A stretch of 10,407 nucleotides of DNA from Paraclostridium ghonii (GTDB lineage: Bacteria > Bacillota > Clostridia > Peptostreptococcales > Peptostreptococcaceae). The notes beneath the pieces were generated by a model that had not been told where the DNA came from, did no database searches, and saw nothing but the letters and a program-made list of their open reading frames with translations. Positions 1-8,900 of the stretch are shown one piece after another. Numbering within the stretch: the stretch's first letter is position 1; each line of letters begins with the position of its first letter. Position numbers and translations under genes: made by a program. Location: assembly GCF_023653455.1 (NCBI RefSeq), contig NZ_JAKEDR010000118.1:1-10407 (forward strand), read 5' to 3'.

Positions 1-45
1 ATATAATAATAATAATACAAATTTAATAGATAAGAGGTACCGAAT

Positions 46-1710
46 ATGTCAAATGAAAATAAGTCATCAAACTTTATAAGAAACATAATAGTTAATGATT
101 TAGAATCTAAAAAACATGATACTATCATAACTCGTTTTCCACCGGAACCAAATGGATATTTACATATTGGTCATGCTAAATCTATATGTTTAAACTTTGG
201 TTTAGCTAAAGAGTTTAATGGAAACGTAAATTTAAGATTCGATGATACAAATCCAGTAAAAGAAGATGTAGAGTATGTAAACTCTATAAAAGAAGATGTT
301 AAGTGGTTAGGATTTGATTGGAATAACTTATACTTTGCATCAAATTATTTTGAAGAGATGTATGAAAGAGCTGTTCTACTTATAAAAAAAGGAAAAGCTT
401 ATGTATGTGACTTAAATCCTGAGCAAATGAGAGAATATAGAGGTTCTTTAACAGAACCAGGAAAAGAAAGTCCTTATAGAAATAGATCTATAGAAGAAAA
501 TCTTGAGTTATTTGAAAAAATGAAAAATGGAGACTTTGAAGATGGAGAAAAAGTTTTAAGAGCTAAAATAGATATGTCTTCTCCTAACATAAACTTAAGG
601 GATCCTGCAATATACAGAATATCTAATTCTCATCACCACAATACTGGTGATAAATGGTGTATATATCCAATGTATGCTTTCGCTCATCCATTAGAGGACG
701 CTATAGAAGGTATAACTCATTCTTTATGTTCATTAGAATTTGAAGATCAAAGACCACTTTATGATTGGGTTGTAGCCGAGTGTGAAATGCCAAAAGTTCC
801 TCGTCAAATAGAATTTGCTAGGCTTAACCTTACAAATACTGTTATGAGTAAAAGAAAGCTTAAGCAACTTGTTGATGAAGGTGTAACTGATGGATGGGAT
901 GATCCTCGTATGCCTACTATAGCTGGTCTTAGAAGAAGAGGTTATACATCAGAGGCTATTAGAAACTTCTGTAATGAAATAGGTGTTGCCAAAGCAGATT
1001 CTACAGTTGATAGCCAAATGTTAGACTACTTTGTAAGAGAAGACCTACAACCTAAAGCACCTCTTGCTATGGGTGTTTTAAAGCCTTTAAAATTAGTTAT
1101 AACTAACTATCCAGAAGGTCAAGTTGAAATGCTTGAAATAGAAAATAATGCTAAGGATGAAACTAAAGGTAAAAGATCGGTTCCATTCTCTAGAGAAATA
1201 TATATAGAACAAGAAGACTTTATGATTGAGCCAGTTAAAAAGTACTTTAGATTATTCCCTGGTAATGAAGTTAGATTAAAGGGAGCTTACTTTGTTAAGT
1301 GTAATGACTTCGTAACTGATGAAAATGGAAATGTAACTGAAATCCACTGTACATATGATCCTGAAACTAAGAGTGGTTCTGGATTTACTGGACGTAAAGT
1401 TAAAGCTACAATACACTGGGTAGATGCAAATAACGCTGTTGATTGTGAGTTTAGATTATTTGAGCCACTAATATTAGATGATGCTCCTGAAAATGAAGGA
1501 AAGCACTTCTTAGAGCAAATAAACCCTAGTTCACTTGAAATAGTTCAAGGTTTTGCTGAAAAAACTGCTATAGAAAATGCTAAACCTCAGGATAAGTTCC
1601 AATTTGTAAGACATGGATTCTTCAATGTAGATACTAAGTACACTACTGATGAGAAGTTAGTATTCAATAGAGTAGTTCCACTAAAGAGTTCATTTAAACC
1701 TAATAAGTAA
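46..1710 (+). CDS. glnS: Glutaminyl-tRNA synthetase (GlnRS), complete
   Basis: This class I aminoacyl-tRNA synthetase charges tRNA-Gln with glutamine in the cytosol, using ATP. The 554-residue length matches the E. coli enzyme. The class I signature is HIGH at residues 40-43, inside [16 protein letters not shown]. The second ATP-binding loop is the GlnRS form VMSKR at 266-270, and FDDTNP (65-70) is typical of the GlnRS/GluRS subfamily. Residues ~25-335 form the catalytic core, and ~340-540 correspond to the two beta-barrel anticodon-binding domains. Because MSKR and the C-terminal barrels match GlnRS, a non-discriminating GluRS is unlikely. The start has a good AAGAGG site at 32-37 with an 8-base spacer. 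The gene is alone on the plus strand and converges with uvsE. Any promoter or T-box leader lies left of the window. Confidence 0.97.
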   Translation: MSNENKSSNFIRNIIVNDLESKKHDTIITRFPPEPNGYLHIGHAKSICLNFGLAKEFNGNVNLRFDDTNPVKEDVEYVNSIKEDVKWLGFDWNNLYFASNYFEEMYERAVLLIKKGKAYVCDLNPEQMREYRGSLTEPGKESPYRNRSIEENLELFEKMKNGDFEDGEKVLRAKIDMSSPNINLRDPAIYRISNSHHHNTGDKWCIYPMYAFAHPLEDAIEGITHSLCSLEFEDQRPLYDWVVAECEMPKVPRQIEFARLNLTNTVMSKRKLKQLVDEGVTDGWDDPRMPTIAGLRRRGYTSEAIRNFCNEIGVAKADSTVDSQMLDYFVREDLQPKAPLAMGVLKPLKLVITNYPEGQVEMLEIENNAKDETKGKRSVPFSREIYIEQEDFMIEPVKKYFRLFPGNEVRLKGAYFVKCNDFVTDENGNVTEIHCTYDPETKSGSGFTGRKVKATIHWVDANNAVDCEFRLFEPLILDDAPENEGKHFLEQINPSSLEIVQGFAEKTAIENAKPQDKFQFVRHGFFNVDTKYTTDEKLVFNRVVPLKSSFKPNK

Positions 1711-1744
1711 TTTTAATTAATAAAAATTGTTTTAAATTTAAAAT

Positions 1745-1819
1745 AGTAGTAATATATAAGTTTTCTCCTAAAGCTGTAAAAATGCTTTTTAAGGTATCTA
1801 AAACTTACATATTACTACT
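1745..1819. terminator. Long AT-rich hairpin between convergent glnS and uvsE, probable bidirectional terminator
   Basis: Arms 1745-1764 and 1800-1819 are a 20-bp inverted repeat with one non-match. That non-match is A/C on the plus transcript and a U-G wobble on the minus transcript. The 35-base loop holds a second small stem, AAAGC/GCTTT. Both exits are T-rich but not clean U-tracts, so terminator function is inferred mainly from its position between two facing genes. A 14-bp palindrome (1730-1743) lies just to its left. The rest of the 1711-1880 gap shows nothing else. Confidence 0.5.
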
Positions 1820-1880
1820 TTTAATTATTTTAAGGGAGATTTCTATATATTAATCTTTTATAGTCAGTTTTTTATAAATT

Positions 1881-2840
1881 TTATATTTCTATAGTTGTGT
1901 TATCTATAAATTTTATTTTTTCATCTAAATTTTTTATATCATATACCAATTGTTTTAAAGCTAAATCCTTTTTCTTAGCTTCTATCATTACATCAAAGTC
2001 TCTATTTAATTCTTGTTTAGCTAAATATACAAAGTTTAAAAACTCCTTTGGATTTATAAAATCTGCATGTTTTCTATCTTTTTCAAATTCTCTCGGACTT
2101 GAAAAATGAATTTTAGGAGGTAGCACTTCTTCGTTCCAAGTATCAAAAATATCTTTTAGCATATATTTTATTTCCTCTTCATTATTTTTACATATATGAT
2201 GATGTACATCAAGCACCATAGGTAATTTTGTTTCTTTACATATATCTAGTACGTCTTGTGCTGTAAATACTTTATCGTCATTTTCTAATATCAACTTATT
2301 AACAACTTCATCTGGAAAATATTTTAAGTTATCTATAAATCGTTTTTTACCTTCCTCTTTCCCACCTTGAGAACTGCCTATGTGTATTATCATTTTTCCT
2401 TCTTCATAATTTATATCTTCAAATATTTGGCTTTGAAATTTTAAACTCTTTATTGTATTTTCTACAACACTATCTTTTATACTATTGATTACATTAAATT
2501 GATCAGGATGAGAATCTACCCTCATATTACTTTTTTTTATTAAGTTACCTATATACTCAAAATCCTTTTTAAAATATTTTCTATAGTTAAAACTTACGTC
2601 TGGATGAGTTCCAAGTGGTATTAAATTTGATGTTAATCTATAAAAATGTATTTGATTTTCTACATTATAATTTAATATTTTTTCTAAATCATATATATTT
2701 GACCTTGTAACTTCTTTTAATTTATTTAATCTTTCTGCCTCCGTACTTATCTTTGAATATCTAGAATATGTTATAGTACTTGAAGAAGTTACTTTTGGTA
2801 AATTTAGAGCTATAGCTACATACCCAAGTCTTATTCTCAT
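1881..2840 (-). CDS. uvsE: UV damage endonuclease UvsE/UvdE
   Basis: This metal-dependent TIM-barrel endonuclease nicks DNA 5' to UV photoproducts and starts a repair route independent of UvrABC. With the start chosen here it is 319 residues. Family blocks in order are RLGYVAIAL (4-12), YRLTSNLIPLGTHP (67-80), RVDSHPDQF (107-115), IHIGSSQGGK (152-161), LENDD (185-189), LDVHHH (210-215), KIHFSSP (243-249) and VMIEAKKKDLAL (284-295). These include the His, Glu and Asp metal ligands expected for the family, such as H79, H111, E186, H213, H245 and E287. The frame is open upstream to 2939, but that extension encodes part of an intergenic repeat. MRIRLGY is the family N-terminus and has its own strong ribosome site, so 2840 is the start. 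A TATAAT lies at 2863-2868 (minus) without a convincing -35. Confidence 0.95.
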   Translation of the reverse strand: MRIRLGYVAIALNLPKVTSSSTITYSRYSKISTEAERLNKLKEVTRSNIYDLEKILNYNVENQIHFYRLTSNLIPLGTHPDVSFNYRKYFKKDFEYIGNLIKKSNMRVDSHPDQFNVINSIKDSVVENTIKSLKFQSQIFEDINYEEGKMIIHIGSSQGGKEEGKKRFIDNLKYFPDEVVNKLILENDDKVFTAQDVLDICKETKLPMVLDVHHHICKNNEEEIKYMLKDIFDTWNEEVLPPKIHFSSPREFEKDRKHADFINPKEFLNFVYLAKQELNRDFDVMIEAKKKDLALKQLVYDIKNLDEKIKFIDNTTIEI

Positions 2841-2847
2841 GTAATTT

Positions 2848-2853
2848 CTCCTT
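2848..2853 (-). promoter_or_regulatory. Ribosome binding site that fixes the uvsE start
   Basis: AAGGAG on the minus strand, 7 bases before the ATG at 2840. It decides against the longer open frame that begins at 2939, whose first codons lie inside the repeat element. Confidence 0.85.
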
Positions 2854-2882
2854 TTAAAATATATTATATAAAAATGTTGCCC

Positions 2883-3108
2883 ATAAAAAATTCGCTTCGC
2901 TTGAGCGACTACGTCTGCGAACCACTTCATGTCGCTCAAATTTCATGTCGTCAACGTCCACTCGGCAAACTCGTGTCCCGTTACTCAAACGACTTCGTCC
3001 GTTGCTCAAAATGTCATTTTTTACTTTTACCAAGATACCGATATAACTATACTTCCTAAGTTATCCAAAAATATTCGTTAATCATAAATTTCTTAAGCGT
3101 AAAAAATA
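2883..3108 (-). repeat. Dispersed intergenic repeat element, copy 1
   Basis: This non-coding element has a second copy at 9365-9565 in the same orientation. Shared blocks in order are a left end (2883-2896), a 78-base core (2935-3012, 75/78 identical to 9391-9468), a TATAACTA...TTATCCA block (about 3040-3067), and a right end of 17 identical bases (3092-3108) that runs into the reductase terminator. The core is much richer in G and C than the surroundings. Copy 1 carries about 26 extra bases near 2897-2925. These help form a perfect 9-bp inverted repeat (TTGAGCGAC 2901-2909 with GTCGCTCAA 2931-2939). No plausible protein is encoded. It accounts for most of the 299-base gap between uvsE and the reductase. 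Confidence 0.85.
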
Positions 3109-3134
3109 AACTCTATAACCAGAGTTTATTTTTT
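3101..3134 (-). terminator. Rho-independent terminator of the siroheme reductase gene
   Basis: A perfect 14-bp stem, AAAAAATAAACTCT (3101-3114) with AGAGTTTATTTTTT (3121-3134), and a 6-base loop. On the minus strand the stem ends in a run of six U. It begins 5 bases after the reductase stop codon at 3140-3142. Confidence 0.9.
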
Positions 3135-3139
3135 ATTTA

Positions 3140-4690
3140 TTATACTAAATACTTATTTACTATATTGTTCAATTCATCTTCATTTTTTTCTATATATTCA
3201 TAAAACTCTAAATTAGATTTAGCTAAACTCTCTGATATATCATACAATAAGCATGGCACGTCTTTTCTTAAAACATCTCCATGTACTTTTCCTAATCTAG
3301 TTTCATCTAAACTAGCACGTCCACCTATATGAATCTCAAAAGCATCTTGTGTTTTATCTTCAACTTTTTTCTTCTTGCCAGCAAAACCTATAGGTGCAAC
3401 TTGATGAGCTGAACAAGAGTTAGGACATCCTGATATATGAATTCTTGGTAAATTATCACTATTGTAATTTTTTTCTTTTAAGTAATTAATTATTTCTTCT
3501 AAAGTTTCTTGACTTTCAACTATTCCAATTTGACAAATAGGAACCCCTATACAAGCTGTACTTTGCTGTATTTTATATTTACCTGTTATATCTTTAGTTA
3601 TATCTAAAACTAATTTAGCTTCTTCACCATTTAAGTTTCTTATATACAGACCTTCACTCATGGCTAATCTTATCTCAATATCCTCCATATTATTTACAGT
3701 ATCTATTATCTTATCTAAATCAGATGATTTTAGTTGTCCATTTACAGGGTGAACATAAACAGAATATAATCCCTCTTGCCTTTGCTCAACTAAACGATCA
3801 TCTGTTATATCTATTTTTATTCCTTTTTTATCATATACTTTTTGAACTACACTTATATCTAAATTGTGTTTTTCCTTTACTTCTTTTAAATGCTTTTTAT
3901 AACATTCTAATAAAGCATCTTTACCCATTTCCATAAGTATGTATCTTGTACGAGCTTTATTTTTATTTTCATAGTTTCCTTTTTCTATAAATAAATTAGT
4001 CATAGCTTCTACATGATATAATACATCTTTTGGCTCTACTAATTCATCGTATTCGCAACCTTTCATAGGATTTTTACCCATACCACCTGCTATATATACT
4101 TTAAAGTATTCTTTTTTATCTTTCTTAACTGCCATAAATCCTAAATCATTTATTGTAGCTTTAGATTCATCTTTAGGAGAACTTGAAAAAGCTACTTTTA
4201 ACTTTCTAGGTAATTTATAAGTAGTTATTTTACTCATAAAATGTTCATTAACTTTTGTTGCATAAGGGGTTACATCAAAAACGTCTTCTGGATCTACTCC
4301 TGATAAAGGTGATATAGCAACGTTTCTTGGAAAGTTACCTCCACTACCTCTTGTATATATGCCTTTATGTATACCTTCTTCCATTATATCGCAAACTTCG
4401 TCTATTGTTATTGTGTGAAGTTGTATTGCTTGTCGAGTAGTTAAATGTATTTGTTGTAAATTATATTTATGGACAAAACCTTGAACTAATTTTAATTGTT
4501 CAAGATTTAATATCCCTGAAGCCACTCTAAGTCTTATCATAAAGTGTTGTCCATCACGTTGTGCATAAACACCCATTCCCCCAGATGTATGCTTAAAATC
4601 TGCTTTTGATATTTCTTTATTCAAAAACTTATGTCCTTTTTCTCTAAACTCCTGTATTTCATCTAATAGTAATTGTTTATAACTTTCCAT
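3140..4690 (-). CDS. Siroheme [4Fe-4S] nitrite/sulfite reductase (ferredoxin-dependent type)
   Basis: This cytosolic enzyme would reduce sulfite to sulfide or nitrite to ammonia with six electrons. It is 516 residues, in the range of single-chain ferredoxin-type reductases. It shows the duplicated architecture: ferredoxin-like half-domains at ~36-94 and ~306-353, and siroheme/FeS catalytic halves at ~115-270 and ~375-505. The cluster and siroheme cysteines are C380 and C386 (TACIGVPICQ) plus C422 and C426 (SGCPNSCSAH). Conserved basic siroheme-pocket residues appear as R53/R55, R86 (TTRQ), R122 (GGNFPRN) and K163/K165 (PRKLKVAFS). The start has GAAGGAG at 4697-4703. No flavoprotein subunit or siroheme synthesis gene is adjacent, which suggests ferredoxin as donor. 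The substrate cannot be decided from sequence, so no symbol is given. The 4691-4817 leader has TATAAT boxes at 4728-4733 and 4781-4786 but no good -35. Confidence 0.92.
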   Translation of the reverse strand: MESYKQLLLDEIQEFREKGHKFLNKEISKADFKHTSGGMGVYAQRDGQHFMIRLRVASGILNLEQLKLVQGFVHKYNLQQIHLTTRQAIQLHTITIDEVCDIMEEGIHKGIYTRGSGGNFPRNVAISPLSGVDPEDVFDVTPYATKVNEHFMSKITTYKLPRKLKVAFSSSPKDESKATINDLGFMAVKKDKKEYFKVYIAGGMGKNPMKGCEYDELVEPKDVLYHVEAMTNLFIEKGNYENKNKARTRYILMEMGKDALLECYKKHLKEVKEKHNLDISVVQKVYDKKGIKIDITDDRLVEQRQEGLYSVYVHPVNGQLKSSDLDKIIDTVNNMEDIEIRLAMSEGLYIRNLNGEEAKLVLDITKDITGKYKIQQSTACIGVPICQIGIVESQETLEEIINYLKEKNYNSDNLPRIHISGCPNSCSAHQVAPIGFAGKKKKVEDKTQDAFEIHIGGRASLDETRLGKVHGDVLRKDVPCLLYDISESLAKSNLEFYEYIEKNEDELNNIVNKYLV

Positions 4691-4817
4691 ATTCTACTCC
4701 TTCTTTAATGATTTTTAATCGTTTTTTATTATAGTTTTATTTTACGATATTTTTCCTTAAATTAGAAATCGATTCTTCCTATTATAATCATTAATATTTT
4801 CAATGGTTCATATAATT

Positions 4818-4847
4818 AAAAAATGGGTGCTTACACACCCATTTTTT
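4818..4847 (-). terminator. Rho-independent terminator of the helicase-regulator operon
   Basis: A perfect 12-bp stem, AAAAAATGGGTG (4818-4829) with CACCCATTTTTT (4836-4847), and a 6-base loop. It starts one base after the regulator's stop codon and ends in six U on the minus transcript. It separates the operon from the downstream reductase gene. Confidence 0.92.
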
Positions 4848-4848
4848 C

Positions 4849-5976
4849 CTATTTTTTAAAATTAATCTTTTTTACATTATCTTTATTATTTTTATTTAAT
4901 TGTTTTGATAAAGTTCCTTCTTTTAACCCTAGTAACTCTTCTACATCTTGTGGATATATACTAAGACCATAATTAGTTAAATTATTCATAAATAAACCTT
5001 CATTCATAATTTTTTCTTCTATTAATATATCAAATGCCTTTTTTAACAAGATTGGATGAGTGGATTTTATATTGCTATCTAATGGTTCTTTCTTACTCCA
5101 TCCATTTTTATCTATTTCATTCATTAAGTACATATACTTTTTATAACTTATTTTTCCTAACTGGTACCCTCTAAGAATCATAGCCCATATAGGAACTATC
5201 CATTTTTTCTTTAATTCTATAAAATCTTCTAACTCTTGTGCTTTTTCTAAATCAGATAAAAATGAACCCTTAGGCATTAAAAATGCACAAGCAAATTCAT
5301 CTTTAGAAAACTTTTTAGATTGAATATTCGATTCAGTAGCTATTATATAAGCTAGTTCATAAGCTAAATCATAGTTTCTTATAGGTGCTGACTTTTTATC
5401 GTTTCCAAGTGAAATAAAATATCTACATTCTTTATCTATGCTTTGCTTTTGACTAAATGCTAAAGCTCCTTTTTTATCTATATTTGTAGCTGATATAAAA
5501 ATTCCGTTTATCTCAAGTAAACTAACCATATTTCCTATAGGTCCATCACCTAAATTAAAATAGTTTCTTGTATTTTCAGCTAAAGTTTCTATATCATCAT
5601 TTCTATTTAAGTTATCTGGTAAATTCATTTCTGGGAACTTTATATATCCTTGAATAAATTTAAGTATCCTGTGAGTCATAACTAGTTTTTCTTTTAATGC
5701 TATGTCCTCTACTCTAGGTAATGTTGATTCAGTTCTAATATGTGTATTTTCAACTATAACATTTACTTTATCTTTCTCGCTAAAATAGTCTTTTGGAAAA
5801 CTTAAAGCATTAGCTAACTTCATTTCATTTTCTAGTGTTGGTTTATACTTATCACCTTCAAAAGCTAGTATATCTTTTTTATTAATTTTAGTCTCTTTTG
5901 CCAATATATCTACTGTTGTAGCTCTATATATCCTAGCATTTTTTAATTTTTTTCCATTAAATATTTTTTTACTCAT
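4849..5976 (-). CDS. XRE-type regulator with ImmA/IrrE (DUF955-like) domain lacking the HExxH zinc site
   Basis: A 375-residue protein with the common XRE plus ImmA/IrrE layout. Residues ~8-66 are a Cro/CI helix-turn-helix (KKLKNARIYRATTVDILAKE ... LANALSFPKDYF). Residues ~130-240 match the ImmA/IrrE core, with the landmarks RNYDLAYELAYII (200-212) and FACAFLMP (228-235). The C-terminal part has the family block LKKKWIVPIWAMILRGYQLGKIS and GWSKKEP (~255-298). In active members the first landmark is LAHELGH, and a glutamate precedes FAxxLLMP. Here both histidines are tyrosines (Y206, Y210) and the glutamate position looks like S224. The protein therefore probably cannot bind catalytic zinc and may act as a sensor or DNA-binding regulator. 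It starts 20 bases after the helicase stop codon, with AAAGG at 5986-5990, so co-transcription is very likely. The substrate, ligand and DNA target are unknown. Confidence 0.85.
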   Translation of the reverse strand: MSKKIFNGKKLKNARIYRATTVDILAKETKINKKDILAFEGDKYKPTLENEMKLANALSFPKDYFSEKDKVNVIVENTHIRTESTLPRVEDIALKEKLVMTHRILKFIQGYIKFPEMNLPDNLNRNDDIETLAENTRNYFNLGDGPIGNMVSLLEINGIFISATNIDKKGALAFSQKQSIDKECRYFISLGNDKKSAPIRNYDLAYELAYIIATESNIQSKKFSKDEFACAFLMPKGSFLSDLEKAQELEDFIELKKKWIVPIWAMILRGYQLGKISYKKYMYLMNEIDKNGWSKKEPLDSNIKSTHPILLKKAFDILIEEKIMNEGLFMNNLTNYGLSIYPQDVEELLGLKEGTLSKQLNKNNKDNVKKINFKK

Positions 5977-5996
5977 GTCATTTTACCTTTCTTAAT

Positions 5997-8900
5997 TTAT
6001 GTCAATAAATTTAATATTTCATCATTAGATAAATTTTTAAATACATTTGCATCAGATAATTCATTTCCTATTATATCATCTATCATTTTACGTTTATCTT
6101 CTTGAAGCTTTATGATTTTTTCTTCTATAGTTCCTTTTGCTATTAACTTTATAACTTCAACAACTTGTTTTTGTCCCAACCTATGTGCTCTATCACTAGC
6201 CTGATTTTCAACAGATATATTCCACCATGGATCAAAGTGAATAACCGTGTTTGCAGAAGTTAAATTCAAACCAGTTCCTCCTGCTTTTAATGATATTAAA
6301 AATACTTTTTTATTGTAGTCTATATTAAACTCATCAACAAACTTTATCCTATCTTTAGCCTTAGTTTGTCCATCTAAATAATTATATTCTATATTTTCTT
6401 TGTCTAATATATTAGATAAATTTTTAAGTACACTTGTAAATTGCGAAAATATAAGAACTTTATTTCCACTTGATATGCTATCTTTTAGTATCTCTACACA
6501 AGCATTTATCTTTGAGCTCTTTCCTTTATAATCTGTAACTATTAAGCTTGGATCTAAACATAATTGTCTTAGTTTCGTTAAATATGATAAAACTGTTATT
6601 TTATCATTACTTTCATATTTATCTTGTAGCTTTATTTGAATTTCATCAACATAAGTCTTGTAGATTTTACGTTGTTCTTTACTTAACTCAACTAAAAATT
6701 TTGTTTCTATTTTGTCAGGTAATTCAGCTATAACTTGTTTTTTAGTTCTTCTTAAAATAAAAGGCTTTATAAGTTTTTTAAGTCTTATTATATTATTTTG
6801 ATCTTTTATAAAAATAGCATTAAACCTATTTACATTATATAAATATCCTGGCATTATAAAGTCAAATATAGACCAAAGCTCCAATAAATTATTTTCTATA
6901 GGCGTACCTGTAAGTGCAAATTTACATTTAGCTTTTATATTCTTAACTGCATCTGTTGTTATAGATGTTGGATTTTTAATATTTTGAGCTTCATCTATAA
7001 CTAAGCAGTCAAAGCTTATGTTTTCATACTTATCACAATCATTTCTTAAAGATCCATATGTCGTTAATAAAACATCAAAATTTTCAAGATTTTTTATTGT
7101 ATTCTCTCTCTCTTTTTTACTTCCATGAACTATACCTATATTTAAACTTGGCGCAAATTTTTCAAACTCACTTTTCCAATTGTGTATAAGTGAAGTTGGT
7201 GTAATAACCATACTTTTACTTTTTTGTTTGGATAATAAGAAAGTTATTGTTTGTAAAGTTTTTCCAAGACCCATTTCATCGGCTAATATGCCCCCAAATC
7301 CACAGGACTCTAGTCTTTTAAACCAGCTAAATCCATCTACTTGATAATCTCTTAAGCTTGCCTTTAAATCTTTTGGGATTTCATTTTTTATATTTTTTAC
7401 ATTATTAAATCTATCTATTGTATTTTTTGTATTTTCAATTCCTTCTATATATGGAAGCTTATTTTCTGTAAATAGTTCATTTATATACATTGCTTTACTT
7501 GCATGTATATTCATGTCTTTAACGCTACCAGTAAATCCTAAACTTTCCATAAGCTTAAATATTTCTTTTGTTTCATCTTCTTCTAAGTTTATAAAATTCC
7601 CATTTTTAAGCTTATAAAATCGCTTATTAGCTTTAAAAGATTTTAAAATTTCTTTATATTCTTTTTCATCTAAATCTTCTATTTTAAACTTTAATTCAAG
7701 GTAATGATTTATATCCTCTCCTAAACCTACCTTTATATTAGATGAATTGTAAATCTTTTTTTCCTTGAATTTATCTGAGTAATAAACCTCTCCAATATTT
7801 TTTAGCCTATTAATTTCCTTAGCTAAAAAATCATATAATTGAGAGTCATCTCCTTTAAATACATATTTATCTTTATCTCTTTCAAAGTAATATGTATATA
7901 ATCTATAGATAGCTTCCTCTTCTTTCTCAATATCTCTAATAACAAACTTCCCGTCCTCTTCGCCTTCATAGTGCATCTTAATATCACATGTTATTCTGGA
8001 TTCATCTAGGTCAAAGTAATATTTAACTGTTAAATCTTTAGTTATATTATTTTTTATACTATCATCTATAAGTATGTTATTAGATATTTCTTTGAATTTT
8101 GGTATTAAATTAGTTAAACACTCACTAATTTCATCTCCTTCAAATTCTATATATTTATGATTATTCAATACTTCATATATTTTTTTATAATATACTCCAT
8201 TAATGTTTGAAAGCAAATATATATTTCCTTTATAAAAAACTACATCTCCTTTATGAGACAAAGGTGTAGGTAATATTTCATTATTGGATATAACTATTTT
8301 ATCTCCTGACTTTCTAACCTCTACATTTATAGGAATATCTTCATCTAATATTTGAGGATTGTAAGTTTTTCTATTATAATTAAATGTAAATTCTTTGTAT
8401 CTTAATTTTTCCATTAATCTTTTAATTAAGCTAGAATTTAATATCATGTATCTATTTTTTCTTGCATTTATATTATCAGTTAAACTTAGCCCATAATCTT
8501 CTATAAACTTAGCTAATACTTCATCATCTTCAAAGTCACTACTTTTAGGATCATATATAAAATCTTTTCCATACATAATTGATTTGCCTTCTACTCTTGA
8601 ATTTGCAAATTGTTTAAAATCTTTTAATGTATACATCTTATCATTACCTATTTTAAATTCAACCTCTAGGGTTTGATTTAAATAACTCGTTATGTCTACT
8701 TCTAAGTTGACTCTTTCTTTAGGAATTACTTTAAAATAATTTAGCAAATCTTTATTTATAAACCTAGTATTTACCTTAGCTGTAGTTTTATCTTTTATAT
8801 CCATTGTCTTTATCTTTAAATTGTTTACTACACTAGCCTTTAAATCATCAATTCCTCTTAAAGTTATACAAGCTATGTGTTTACATATAAAATGATTATT

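Noticed and set aside
2874..3059. Open plus-strand frame of 61 codons across repeat copy 1
   Set aside because: It lies within the non-coding repeat, has no ribosome site and has no recognisable protein features; the matching region of copy 2 carries indels.
2883..3108. Repeat element considered as an insertion sequence remnant
   Set aside because: There is no transposase fragment, no terminal inverted repeats and no target-site duplication visible in either copy.
4691..4817. Possible riboswitch or sulfur-responsive leader before the siroheme reductase
   Set aside because: The 127 bases are plain AT-rich sequence without a GC-bearing stem set or leader terminator; only TATAAT-like boxes are visible.
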